From contig JAULBX010027286.1 in assembly GCA_032358255.1 (NCBI GenBank), positions 1 to 39,021 on the forward strand: a stretch of DNA of 39,021 nt, given 5' to 3'. Each line of letters starts with the position of its first letter. The stretch's first letter is position 1. This stretch comes from Heterotrichella gracilis (lineage: Eukaryota; Sar; Xanthophyceae; Tribonematales; Xanthonemataceae). A program made the position numbers and the translations under genes. This document shows positions 10,195-21,852 of the stretch, piece by piece. The notes beneath the pieces are model-generated. The model saw nothing but the letters and a program-made list of their open reading frames with translations. It did no database searches and was not told the origin of the DNA.

Positions 10195-11223
10195 TCTAAC
10201 CAAGCAGCCGTGAGGAGAAAAATGTAAAGACTTCTTGAAACGGTGACATGCACTTTCCCCGTGCAGTTTGCCTGAAGCTGGTGCGCATGCGGCGCCCTGA
10301 AACGCTATCATCAGTGCTTCAATGGCTGCCAAATGCAGGGTTGGTGGCAAGGTTTTTTTGTCAGTGCAATGTATGCACTTCAATGGGTTCTGGCTGTAGT
10401 AATCGTGGCAGTTGCAGCTTGAAGTGTGTACCACAGTGGGGTGGTTTTCTGCGAAGCAGTTGCTCAGCAGCAGCAGAGCAGGCACACTGGGGCCTTCAAT
10501 AATCGTGAAATTGCTGCACTCTTGCGTGCAACAGTGCACCCACTGAAATAGGAACTGCGTGGGGAGAGATTTGCAGGAACATCCGGAGTCTTTTCCGGAT
10601 GATAACTTTTGCAATGGGTCAATCCCTGAAAAGCAGCGCCACAATTCAAACTGTCTATGCAACCTGCGAATGTTTGACATGCGTTTTTGTAATCGTGCAC
10701 TGGAATGTACGAGCACAATACCACAAGCGACCACGACCACGAAAAGTTGCACAGGTGCATGCATGCATGCATGCGCTGGACCCGGTGTCACCCCGTTGCG
10801 AGTTTGATCGCAAACCCCTGCTTCCGCTGCCTTCCCCTGTGGCGCACTCTCATTGGCTGAGGACCGTGGCAACCTTTCCTTGGCGGCAATGCATGCTTTT
10901 GACTTTTGACACCTGACACCAATGCATCCACGTTCAGAACGCCTGATGACGTTACTAGAACCTGATGTCTATAACCTAGAGCAGCCATCCTGGCACCCAG
11001 ACTCTGTACACTGGGACTGAACCACGTTTGATGCAGATCACAGGGCGCATGCTGTACTCCTCTCTATCCATATTGGAGTGAAGCCTACCCACATCCTAGC
11101 AATCGCCTGGGGTTAGGCTCAGCTGTGCCAATGCCCTGACACACCAGATCACCAACACCCACCTCCCAGCCCCACCACACACCAGCACCAGACCACCGCA
11201 CCCCGAACCCTCAGCCCAGCCCC
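10195..11223. other. Intergenic between M14 and transporter genes
   Basis: The region holds the M14 3' end, with a green-algal-type TGTAA poly(A) signal candidate at 10223-10227, and the transporter promoter. A hairpin with 8-bp perfect arms (CATCCGGA at 10580-10587, TCCGGATG at 10594-10601) and a TGCATGCA run near 10757 are present. A 289-codon frame open on the minus strand was judged non-coding. Confidence 0.45.
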
Positions 11224-13026
11224 ATGGACCCCCCCAAGCCCAGCACCCTGCAGTCCACCGCCCTGCTGCTGCTGTGCGCCGGCGGCATCTACACCTCCTA
11301 CCTCACACAGGGGGTGGTGCAGGAGACGCTGTCCACCAAGCGTTTTGGCCCCCAGGCGGAGCGCTTCACCGAGCTCAAGGCCCTCAACGGGGTGCAGAGC
11401 CTGGTGTGCTTCCTATGGGCGGCGCTGCTGGTGGTGGTGCTGGACGGCAGGCAGAAGGGCCGCCAGGTGGCGCCCTGGTCCTCCTACTGGAAGCCCGCCA
11501 TCACCAACAGCATCGGCCCCGCCTGCGGGTTTGAGGCCCTGAAGAACATCAGCTACCCCGCTCAGGTGCTGGCCAAGTCCTCCAAGATGATCCCCGTCAT
11601 GGTGGTGGGCACAGTGGCCTACGGCAAGCGCTACAGCGTGCTGGAGTACGCGTGCGCGCTGCTCATCGCGGGCGGCATCTCCCTGTTTGCCAAGCAGTCC
11701 AGCGCCAAGGTGCTGAACAAGCTGGCCAACCCTAACGCGCCCCTGGGATACTTCCTGTGCCTGCTCAACCTGGGGCTGGACGGGTACACCAACGCCGCGC
11801 AGGACGAGCTGCACCGGAAGCACAAGGACACCTCGCCGCTGCAGATGATGTGCTGGATGAACTTCTGGTACGGGGGGGGGTGCAGATAGCTGCAGTGGCG
11901 ATGAGTGTATGCACCGTGTAGTATCCATTGTAGTCAGTGGGTGCTTGTGGGTGATACCAAGTGGTGCGCCATGCGACCCGCTGCATGCTGCGTTGTTCCC
12001 GCAGCCTGGGAGGACATCAACATGGCCATGCTGCTTCATGTGATGCCAGGGCGCGCCGCCCTCGTGAACGGGTGGCAAGCAAGTTTTGCATTGGTCTTTC
12101 AACACCTGCTGTTTTGTGTATCCTGCCAATCCACTCGGCAGCCTTGCCCACCCGCTTGCACACCTTGGCCCGCAGGTGCACCCTGTACAACGGCGCCTAC
12201 ATGTTTGGCATGTCGCAGTCCGGCTGGCAGCTGCTGTCCTTCTGCAGCCGCCACCCTGACGCTGCCTGGGACATACTGCTGTTCTGCCTGTGCGGCGCGG
12301 TGGGACAGCTGTTCATATTCATGACCATTCGCAGGTGAGGGGGATTTGAGGGGGGGGGGATGCAGTATTGGGGAGGGTGCCGGGGGGAGGGGTGATGGGT
12401 GCAGGGAGGGAACGGGATGGGGGCATGGAGGGGCATGACAGGGTTGCGGATAACAGGGGGGGGTGGGGGGGCAGTCCAAGTTGTGGGCATGGAATGTAAT
12501 GATGGGTGCTTGGTGGGGCATGGTGGAGCCATGGGGGTCATGAATGGGGACAGGTGCCATGGGGATACAAGGAGACGTACACCACTGTCATCAATACTTC
12601 ATGAGGGGCATACATGATGCGAATGTATTTTACACATATTTCCAGATCCTTCATCCCATCTTCCCTCTTGCTATTGGTGCGACAATGAGCCCGCCTGCAT
12701 GTGGATGAGCCTAGCCACGCGCGCCTGGCAATGCAAGGGGCGACATATTGTGCACAGATGGTTATGGTCTCCCGCTGACCCATTTCCCCTGTGCCCATTT
12801 TCCATTTCCTGTGTGCCCTGGCTCCAGGTTTGGTTCCCTTGTGAACACCATCATCACCACCACGCGCAAGTTCTTCAACATCCTGCTCAGCGTGGTGTGG
12901 AACGCAAACCCGCTGCTGCCGCAGCAATGGGTGGCGGTGGTGCTGGTGTTCAGCGGGCTGGCCATGTCAATGGCGGTCAAGGCGCTGCAGCACAGGCAGC
13001 GGGCAAAGACAACAAAGCTGCCGTGA
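11224..13026 (+). CDS. SLC35B1/UTR-type nucleotide-sugar transporter
   Basis: Three exons (11224-11867, 12175 or 12176 to 12334, with 12176 fitting the phase, and 12828-13026) give 333 residues. The protein is strongly hydrophobic with about ten membrane segments, as usual for the drug/metabolite transporter superfamily. Family signatures are [19 protein letters not shown] in the middle and [18 protein letters not shown] followed by [16 protein letters not shown] near the end. These separate SLC35B1/plant UTR1 proteins from the related PAPS transporters (SLC35B2). Known members move UDP-glucose, UDP-galactose or adenine nucleotides across the ER membrane, so a role in ER glycoprotein quality control or nucleotide exchange is likely; the exact substrate is not readable. 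The C-terminus is KTTKLP, without the dilysine ER-retrieval signal seen in some relatives. The ATG at 11224 starts just before the first helix. Confidence 0.93.
12335..12827 (+). other. G-rich intron 2 of the transporter gene
   Basis: The first 140 bases of this intron (about 12338-12475) are packed with runs of 3-8 G on the coding strand, including several closely spaced GGGG tracts. They could form RNA or DNA G-quadruplexes beside the donor site. The rest of the intron shows nothing notable. Confidence 0.6.
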
Positions 13027-13389
13027 CCGTTTCCCATGGCAGGCAGAATTGAATTGGAGACCTGGGCGTGGATGGTCAGCGCGGAGGGTAGCCGCCAGAC
13101 AGTGGAGGCTGCCAGCCCCATGGGCCACGGTTTGGGGTTGATCAATGCAAACACGCACTGCAACAGTAGGTGTGGGCCACGGAGCAGGGGAGGCTGGAGG
13201 CCTGATGCACATGCTGTGGCGTGCAACGATGCCATCGGACCGCGTGTGCACTTGCCATGCATCGGCTTTCATCTATCATCGTGATCATCACATTGACCAT
13301 GCACATATGTGCCACACAGGCTGCACTCACTGAGATCAGCTGCGCCAGCATTGGGACATTGCATTCTCTGAAGCCTGATTTTGAATGGG

Positions 13390-13410
13390 ATATTGCATAC
13401 TATGCAATAT
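13390..13410. repeat. 21-bp near-perfect palindrome
   Basis: ATATTGCATA (13390-13399), one C, then its exact reverse complement TATGCAATAT (13401-13410). It lies 364 bases past the transporter stop. Confidence 0.9.
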
Positions 13411-14544
13411 TGCCCTATGACGGTCATTGAATTCAATTGTAATATTGAAGACTATTGCTGAATGCGTATAGTTTGAAATCAGCATGCTTGTTTTTGAGGA
13501 AGGAAGACTCTTGAAGGAAGGGGACGCACAGACTCTAGAGGCGGAATAATTACTAGTAGAGGGGGGCACTGACAGCCTGTGAGCTGCTCGAGCAATCGCA
13601 CCATGCAGGGCAGAACGTTTAATCATTATAATAGCATAATACTATTATATTATTAATCATGATGATCAGTCCACGGTGGGTCGATGACCATACATATTGC
13701 ACTGAAGTGCTTTACACTCCGTGGTCACCGGGGACCTGGTGGCAACGATATGTCAAGAAACATTGATGCCATGGCCTACGCAGCTGCGGGTGGTAACTAG
13801 GGACAGAAATGCAGCTTAGTAAGTGTAATACAATGTAAGTGTAGTACAATGTATGTCATACTTTTAAAGCCCACTCTGGGTATATTGAATAAAATTTGCC
13901 GCGGGATTGAGGCCCTAATGGGGCATGCAAATGTCTCTTTATACAGAAAGGAAAGAACCGTACCCTGTCCACATACATTCAATGATTGTACTTCCATATT
14001 TATGCAACGCCCCAAAATGACAAAGTTGCAATTTGCAAGTCTATCTAGCAAACATGCATGGTATGGAGCTACACACGTGTATACTGGACCAGGACTGTGT
14101 ATGCTATTCCCACAGATGATGCGATGATTTCAAAAGCCTTAACAGCTCGCCCCTAGCTGGGCAATTTGCTAAGCAAGGTGCATAACATGATGTCAACCGC
14201 CCAGTACAAGCGGTGAACATCGAGGTACCCCTTTAGTATTCCTTCCTTGTTGCATGCGGGAAAACAGCAACTTATTTGCGTACGCTGTAATGTATGGTTT
14301 GACTGTCACCCATACCGTGTGTTGTTCCCTGCTTGCCGTCCTGCCAAGGCGGAGAAAGAAAAGTAGCGTAACGGTGGTCATGAAACTGTTGGTAAGTTGC
14401 AAGTAACAAAACATCAGTACTGCTGAAACCGCCACCACTGGATTGTAATCAAAAGAGCTGTGGGCGAGTGGAACTGAAGACGGTGAGGCAACACAGCAGG
14501 CTGCTGCTCGCCATGCTGCTGGGATGTAGTGACAGGCCATTGGT

Positions 14545-14575
14545 ATGATGCTAGCTGTGGTGGCGCTAGCATCAT
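14545..14575. repeat. Perfect hairpin, 11-bp arms
   Basis: ATGATGCTAGC (14545-14555) and GCTAGCATCAT (14565-14575) are exact inverted copies around a 9-nt loop, in the convergent region about 355 bases beyond the stop of the minus-strand gene. Confidence 0.9.
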
Positions 14576-14929
14576 GGTCCTTGGCCCCTACCGGTGGGGC
14601 ACCAGCACGGCAAGCGCCTATCGCACTAAAAACACATCCAGCCCCGGCCAACAGGCGCTTGAGAAAAGGCAGCTAGCATACGGCTCTGTTATGCAGCCGG
14701 AAAAAGGTCAACTGGGATTGGAAATAAGAACGTAGTACTGTGCACCGCTCGAGACCAAGCTGCGGTGCACCGGGTATGACATGAAATGGTGGCACAGCCC
14801 AGGTAGCAAAGCGGCTACCTGGTACCTGGCCAGTAAATTTATCCCACTAAGTATCCCCCATGCCCAGCCAAGCCCACCCATGTGGCCCTGCTGCTTACTG
14901 GCATGGGGCGCGCATGCGCTGCCCCCTCC

Positions 14930-16851
14930 CTACACCATCGCCACCACCCCCCTGCAGTTGGCCGCCTCCTTGCTGGCCATGAGCTCCTGGGTGGCCTCCG
15001 CCTGGGTCCCCCCCTGGCGCATGCGCTGCAGCCACTTGGCCACGCTCTCGCTGTACGCCGCTGCCTCGTGCTGCAGCCAGTAGCGCGCGACGGGGTTGTT
15101 CGCCACAGCCACCAGGCCAGTCGGCTGCTCCATGTCCTTCACCAGGGGGCCCTGCTCCAGCAGCTTCTTGCGCATGTTGTCTGATGAGCCCACAAAGAAC
15201 ATGGTGAGCCACACTGCAGGGTGCGCCACCTCCTTGTTGGAGTGCGTCATGAGCTTCATGAGGAGGACCCGGTTGGCAAAGAGCACGGTCCACAGCAGGC
15301 CGCCATCTGGCGCCAGGTCGGCCTCCAGCGAGGGGCAGTAGGGTAGCGCAAACCGGCCCAGCTGCAGGCGCACCACGTCGGCGCAGGACTTGTGGTGGCG
15401 CGCAAGCATCCTGTAAAAGCGGGAGGGGGTAAAGGTGAGTGGCGGTGCTGGGGCCAGGGCAGGGTGTGACGCCAAGTGGCGGTCCCAGGACGTTCCAGGG
15501 CGCATTGCTTCGTACTATGTTGACGTGACAGGCATCAAATCACCCATATGCGGCAGACCGGTCTTTCCTCCCCCTCTTTCCTCCCCCCCGTACCTGTGCA
15601 TGAGCAGCAGCATGCCCACCCTGCTGTTGAAGGGCAGCGGGCAGTGCTGGCACTGCAGCCGCACCATCAGGCTGTGCACCTTGTTCATGTCGTCAAAGGT
15701 GGAGCAGTTGGGGCGGTGGCCGTCCAGCTGGCGGCTCAGTGTCAGCTGCATGCCGCGCTTGGCGCAGGACAAGCAGCGCGTGGTGCACAGCTTGTGCTTG
15801 GCCAGGATGGCGTCGGTCCCCGCGGCGTTGAACGCCTCCAGCACGCGCTCAAAGGCGCCCTCCTCGATCATCTGCTCGCAAGTTTCCGTGGTGGAGTGCA
15901 TGTCGCGGGCCTTGAAGTTGGGCGAGGCAATCATGGCGGCGGCATTGGTGGGGGCAAGGGCCATGTGGGACAGCGCGCGCACAGCGGCGTCGTGTTCCTG
16001 CGCAGCAGTTTGGCAACATGTGTCAGCAAAGCATGCCAAGCCAGCAGGTGTGGGTGCAGTGGTGGTGCGTAGAGGTGCAAGGACGGTGTCAGCCAGCTTG
16101 TGTTGTGCGCACTGGTTTGTACATGTCTGTGCTGATCGGGGGGACCACGTGACAACGGCCTGCCAGCATGCGCTGCGCACTCCTTCCCCCCACCCACCTG
16201 GTTATCCTCTCCAGTCGGCAGCATGCGGTACAGCAGGGGCAGCGCCCCCGCCCCCGCCAGGCGCCGCCGGTACTCTGGCAGCCTGCGCGCAAGCGTGCTG
16301 ATAATGTCCGCAGCTGCCGCCTTGCCTGAGGCAGAGCCTTCATCTAGCACCTGGATGAGCACCGGCAGCATCACGTCGTCGAAGGAAGCCGAGGGGTGGG
16401 TGGTGGTCTGCGGGGTGGGGAAAGGGGGGAGTGAGATGGGAGTGTGCGGCTGCCGTGGATGGTGGAGGCTTGCGATGGGCCACGAGGTAAGTACAGGCAA
16501 TGGGGGGCAAGTAGGAGTGCCAGTGGGGGCGTCGCACCTGCTCCTGGACCTGCTCTTGCACATGCTCTTGCACATGCTCTTGCACCCGCTTCTGTAGGCT
16601 GCTGCAGCACTGGCGCTTGACCTTGGGTGCGCAGCTGTCCTCCTCTGCACCCTGCCTGTCCAGCTTCCTGGCTTGGGACCTGGGACAGAAACAAAAGGAG
16701 GTCAGTATGTCGTGTGTGCACTCGGGCTATGACCAAGGGGTGGTGGCAGAGCTGGTGGGCGGTGGGCAGGGAGGGGATACCGAACTGCAGGCCATGCCAC
16801 AGGTGAGAACGCCCACCTACAAACGTGTGATCGACGTCTTGAAAGCAACAT
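14930..16851 (-). CDS. Unrecognised alpha-helical, armadillo-like protein
   Basis: Five exons (16851-16817, 16679-16538, 16407-16198, 15997-15594, 15410-14930) join in frame into 423 residues. After a short basic N-terminus and a Lys/Arg/Glu-rich segment comes a coiled-coil-prone stretch of four VQE[H/Q] tetrapeptides (about residues 45-60). The rest reads as a chain of amphipathic helices, for example VMLPVLIQVLDEGSASGKAA, RRRLAGAGALPLLYRML and EHDAAVRALSHMALAPTNA. This spacing is typical of armadillo/HEAT-type folds used for protein binding. A Cys/His cluster occurs near RCLSCAKRG and LQCQHCPLPF but fits no zinc motif I know. No leader or membrane helix is seen. Function is unknown. The fold is an inference from periodicity; the exon structure is well supported by phase. 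Confidence 0.75.
16538..16588 (-). repeat. 12-nt coding tandem repeat (VQEH/VQEQ x4)
   Basis: On the minus strand GTGCAAGAGCAT-type units repeat four times at the end of exon 2 of the helical-protein gene, ending directly at its donor. They encode VQEH twice, then VQEQ twice. Confidence 0.85.
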
Positions 16852-18243
16852 GGCAGCCGGTGTGTTCGAAGTAAAGAGTGTGTTCGACTCCGCCTGGCGC
16901 TTTCGCGGGGTCCACCTGCCAGGGCTAACACGCCTGAAAATTGCCCCCACCTCCCACTGGGGAGACCGACACGCAGGCAGCAAAGGGTCACACGCAACAC
17001 CCGTCCCGAAACTAGGACAACAGCTGCGTTTGTTCTCCGAACTAACTTGCTTGGTGCGACGAACGGCGGCAGGGCCTGTCGACCCCCTCACATGCCGGCA
17101 GGGCCTAACCACGCGTTTCCACTCACAACTGAAGGAATGGCCGAAACAACGCGTTAGAAAACACACGCCAAGGCCCACTATGTCCCTGGTGCTTGCGATG
17201 CTCGCAACAAGGCGTGCTACAGAGCTCTGGTGGGACGAACGAGACGGGTTGGATACATGCGGCTCAGGGAGGGGCTGGAATGGGCTCCTGTGCATGCAAT
17301 AGGGGGTACACACGGGCTTGCAAGCTTAGATCACGACTCTCCCAAGGAAAAAAAGCACTGACAGCTGGTGCAAGTTTGTGGGAAACGTGCGGGTTGTTCC
17401 TGTCAAGCGTGGAGTGAGATCAAGGCCGTATCCCCCTGAACAGGGGATGACTGGCCGGCATGCTCCCCAACTCACGTTCATGCCCTGATAAAACACCCGC
17501 CACTGCCACAAAACGGCAGCAAATAGATCTATCGGTTACCCAGAGGTTCAAGGCTCACCTGGTGCTCGGCCGAGACGCGCCACGGCGTGTATTGGTGCTT
17601 GAGTTCGCCGAGCCCACCATTGTGTTGGACGTGTGTGGGAAAAGCTGAATGCCGAGTTTGTAACAGAGACGGCACCAAATGAAGTCGCGTAGACGGTAGT
17701 AGAGGCTTTGCTGCAACTTTTACAACACAAAGAGGTGGCGTGTTGGGTGAGAACCCTTTGTACTGGGGCCTCAGCCTTGGCGAGACGTGAGGAAAACGCG
17801 CCTCGAAGGGGTTGTGTAACAAGCACGGCCGCAGTGTCCAGCAAGAAGCAGGAGCTGACAAGGGACCAACCAAGGAAGCAGGGCAGCAACCAGTTTGCCT
17901 AATGCCTGCGACGTGAGGGGTAATGGTGCACGAGAAGGTGTGGCGTTACACTTGTACCCCGGGTTTCAAAGAGCGTTCAAACACGGTCCCCCCCCCATCC
18001 GGGCCACAACTCGATTGCCAGCCAGGAGGGAAAACACGAAGCGCGTCAATCAATGAAAAGGGGCAACCAGCCAAGCTCTGGCCAAGGCTCCAGAATAAAC
18101 CAGTGTCTTGACTCGAGCACCACGTCTATGCTCTGCCATCCTGCCCAATGTCCTCCGTGCTGCACATATACTCGGGGCGATACAGGCACTGCTGTCAGTG
18201 ATCGCGCACTCTGCGTAAAACCCATGTTCAGATCGCTGCTGCC
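16852..18243. other. Divergent intergenic region, helical-protein and DnaJ promoters
   Basis: The two genes start head-to-head 1.4 kb apart. The stretch has a composition unlike other gaps, with many ACG/CGT trinucleotides. No open frame with an ATG and matching splice sites was found on either strand. The longest minus-strand frames near 17530-17890 begin with TTG, not ATG. Confidence 0.45.
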
Positions 18244-21200
18244 ATGGGGGCTGGTTGGCGGGCGGGAACCCGGCTGTTGTCTTCTCAGCAAGGCGTGTCG
18301 GCACTGATAAGGCAGCTGTCAACCTCGTGTGCAACCTGTTCGCATAGACCCACGCAAGTACATTCTGGCATCCAGCAGCGGCTGGCGCCTGGAGGGGGAT
18401 GGCATGCCAACATCGGGGGCCAGCAACCATGTAAGTGTGTCAAGCGTGGTACGAGCCACCTGTAGGCCTTTGCAATAGGTGATATTACACGTCCCTTTCT
18501 ATACCATGGGACGGCGGGTTGGCGGTGGCATATGCATGCATGCATTACTGCATGCATACATGGCAGCGGCCGCACCGCACCTCTGCGTTCTCACCTCGGG
18601 CGGCAGTTTGTCTGCTACTTTACCTGCCCACTACTGCCCAATTTCCATATATGTACGGATAGTTGGACCTTCTCTTTCTGTGTGTTGACTAGGGTGGTAC
18701 CCCACTGTCAGTTTTAGTAATTGCTTGCCTAGGTACACATAGGTGTACGATCAAGCGCGGTGGCGGGACATACGAGTTTGTATACCTGGTGGTGGCTTTG
18801 GACTCAAACATTTGCAGCCAGGCTCTGATTGTTGTGCTTGTCTCGCAGGGTCCCAGCTGAGTGGTGTGCGAGCCTTCCGCAGCAGCACAGGTGGGTGAGC
18901 AGCCACAGCGCAAAACTGTGTCCCGCAGCAACCTACCCTACCGCCGGGCCTCAGTTGCATGAGCAGCAGCTTCTTTCCATAGAGTCCTATGTTAAGGAAC
19001 AGACGGCTCATGCGGCACGCCCACCACCAACCTGACTCAGCGCCATGAAAGAAATACACCCCCATAAATAGACTGGCATGACACTGGCAATGCAATATCT
19101 GCACTAATTTAGCATGCTGGATCACGCTGGGCATGGATATGCTGGCCCCTCACGGGACCTGTGGTTCTGCGCCTCACCCCATGCCCCGCCCTGCGTGCAG
19201 TTTCCCTTGCCCAGGACTACTACAAGGTGCTGGGCGTGCCAGAAGGCGCCTCGGACAACGAGATCAAGAAGGCGTACTACCAGCTGGCAAAGAAGTACCA
19301 CCCAGACACAAACAAGGTGGGTGTTGATGGAAGCAGGCGGACTTGTGTGGGGCGGGGGGCCGTGCACTGTACTCGTGTGGTCTGTCGCCAGGCAGGTTGA
19401 CATTTGGCACCATGGCCGTGGTCGCAGCCCTCACTCCTACTCGCCCCTACTAATACAACTCCTGCCCACCGGCGTGCGAGCCCTCCTGTGCACCTTTCCT
19501 CCCCTCATGAGCACACTACCCACCCACCCATACACATACTGCAGGATGAGCCCGAGACCGCCAAGAAGTTCCAGGATGTGCAGAAGGCATACGAAACGCT
19601 GCGGGACCCGCAAAAGCGGCGCATGTATGACCAGGTGAGTGGCGGCACAGGGCGGCGCCACAGTTGAGTGGAGTGGGGGAGGGGGGCATGTGGCGCCACA
19701 GTGGTGTTCACATGAGGATTTTGCCACCAGGTCTTGTTGTTCTTGTTTCCAATTGGCTTGGCATGCTGATGTCCCCATGTGTCGCTGCAGCTGGGTGCTG
19801 AGAACTACGAGCGAGCGGACAGCGGTGGCGGGGGCGGGGGCTTCCAAGGGGGTGAGGGTATGCCACCCGACATGGAGGAGATCCTGGAGCAGTTCTTCCG
19901 CATGGGGGGCCAGGGGGGAGGCGGATTCAGTGGAGGAGGGGGGAACCCCTTTGAGGAGCTGTTTGGATTTGGGGGGGGCTCGGTGCGTGCTGGGGCAGGG
20001 TGTGGCTTGTGTGGCTACCATCTGGGTGTGGTCCACTTTGATTCCACGCTGCCTACTGTGCATGTGCTAGGGGATGCGCCACCTGTACCTGCACTGCTTA
20101 CACGGCCAGGGGCACATTGTCTTCAGAGCGGTGGCCACATGCACCCGCATGGCTCACGCCCCTGCACCTGCATTGGTTTGCACACTACCAAAGGCCTACC
20201 AAGTTGCGGTCTGGGTGTGGTTTTGCAGGTGTAGTTTGTGGGTGTCACGCATGCACATCTGCACACACCTGGCCTGGTGCACTTCCTGCTCTGGGTTGAT
20301 GTTGCGCTCTGTTTGTCTCACACATACTGCCCTCCCTTAAACTCTCCCGCTCCCCTCTCTGTGTGGCTGACCCTGTCCACCTTGCCCTCTGCAGCAGCGC
20401 ATGTCTGCGCGCGTTCAGCTCCACCTAGGGTTCATGGAGGCGGTGAAGGGTAAGACCAAGACCCTAGACCTGCGCCAGCTGGTGGGCAAGCAGGTGGAGG
20501 TCAACATACCGCCAGGTGGGGAGTAGGGTGGGTGTAGGAGGGGGCGTGGGGAGGCAAGGGCGCAATTCCCCCGGCAAACGCCTCAGCTGGGGCATGCCTG
20601 GCTGTGCATCCATTGTCACACCTGTCATGCGCCATGTGCCCATATCTGTGAGGGTGCCCCACCTCACCTCAGGCCCATGCATGAATCCCTCCTCCCTAAC
20701 CTGGATGCCCTGGCACATGACCACGGGAGTAAATGGTTGCTACACATGGCATTGGTGGCCCAAAGCACCTTCAACAAGATTGACCATATTGCAGAATGAC
20801 GACTTTTTGGACGGCAGCAGGGCTGACCTCCAGTGTTAGGCGAAATACCTGATACCCATAAATTCTCACACCCTGACCCGTCCCCCTGCAGGCGTGGACA
20901 CCGGCTTCTCCCTGCGCCTGCCCAACCAGGGCGGCAGCGGCGAGCGGGGGCGCAACCGCGACCTGTTTGTTGACATAGTGGTTGACCAGCACCCTGTGTT
21001 CCAGCGGGAGGGGTACGACATACACGTGGAGGTGGCGCTGGACATGGTGGATGCAGCGCTGGGGACAACGATAGGGTGGGTGCGGGAGGGGAGGGAGGGG
21101 GCTATGCGCGTGCGTGCATGGGCAGATGGAATTTTTGGAGGCATGTGGGTGCTGGTGGCGTGTCCTGCGTGGTGCTGTGTTGCACTTGTGTCCTCTCCAG

Positions 21201-21852
21201 AGGCACTGTGTGCTGCCTCCCTACATGTTACAACCCGAAACCCTAAATACCCTACTTTGAGGGCGGTCTTGGCGCTAGGTAGCGCGGCATGGCTTGGATG
21301 ACACGCCCTGGTGCCTGCAACACACCAACATCGACAGCCTTATTTCAGTTGGGCATGTTACAGCAGTTTACATTTTGCTGGCTTGCTCACCACTCTCCCA
21401 CCCTGGTTTCGCAGTGTGCCCACCATTGATGGCGACAAGGAGCTCAAGGTAAAGGCGGGGGTGCAGCCGGGGGACAAGCTGCGCATGCGGGGGTACGGAG
21501 TGCAGCAGCTCAACTCTCGGGCAAGGGGGGACCAATACGTGCATATACGGTAGGTGGAGACACTGGGGGCAGCTGCTTTATTTCTGTTGCATAAAAATGC
21601 CTTATCTGATCTGGGTGCGTGACGTGGCTATGAAGGGTGTGTAAAGTCACTTGCAGCATGCTGTGTGGAATATCTGGGATTGGAACTGCCTTCTACACAC
21701 TGCGATAAGCACCGCACTCTCCGCCGTTGCCTCATGCAAACCCCCACACTCCCGCCTGCAGTGTTGTTGTTCCTCGCCAGCTCAGCAAGGCACAGCAGAA
21801 GCTCCTGGAGGGGTTCAAGCAGGCGGGGTCCCAATCACAGGGCATGTGGTGA
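18244..21852 (+). CDS. Organelle-targeted DnaJ/Hsp40 co-chaperone without zinc finger
   Basis: Nine exons (18244-18430, 18849-18890, 19201-19316, 19545-19634, 19791-19982, 20395-20515, 20892-21075, 21415-21549, 21762-21852) give 385 residues. Residues 1-76 are Arg/Ser/Gln-rich and nearly free of acid, ending GVRAFRSST, a likely mitochondrial presequence. The J-domain (81-143) starts QDYYKVLGV and has HPD at 110-112. A Gly/Phe region follows, with [12 protein letters not shown]. The C-terminal substrate-binding part runs from [14 protein letters not shown] to [18 protein letters not shown] and ends [18 protein letters not shown]. DnaJ proteins deliver unfolded clients to Hsp70 and trigger its ATPase. 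The four CxxCxGxG zinc motifs of type I DnaJ are absent, and the flanking strands are joined by a short [12 protein letters not shown] link. Targeting is inferred; a plastid location is possible. Confidence 0.9.

Larger units (their letters stand above)
13027..14929. other. Convergent intergenic region, transporter and helical-protein genes
   Basis: Both flanking genes end here. A TGTAA poly(A) candidate for the transporter lies at 13438-13442. Bases 13380-13480 and 13610-13670 are AT-rich. Two strong palindromes are listed separately. On the minus strand an ATG at about 14513 begins a 21-residue Ser/Leu/Cys frame and a good acceptor/donor pair lies near 14350-14315, but no continuous gene could be built. 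Confidence 0.45.

Noticed and set aside
10755..10780. TGCATGCA runs here and near 18530 and 36700
   Set aside because: Simple self-complementary repeats scattered through non-coding DNA; no larger unit or element boundary seen.
10006..10872. Minus-strand frame open for 289 codons
   Set aside because: It runs antisense through M14 exon 8 and into non-coding DNA, shows no domain or natural composition outside the antisense part, and lacks splice or promoter support.
17529..17889. Minus-strand frames that look like a mitochondrial leader
   Set aside because: They start at TTG, have no true ATG, and no downstream exon joins in phase.
19983..20394. Zinc-finger exon of DnaJ possibly hidden in intron 5
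   Set aside because: The intron contains one Cys-rich patch (GCGLCGYH) but no CxxCxGxG motif and no internal splice pair in frame.
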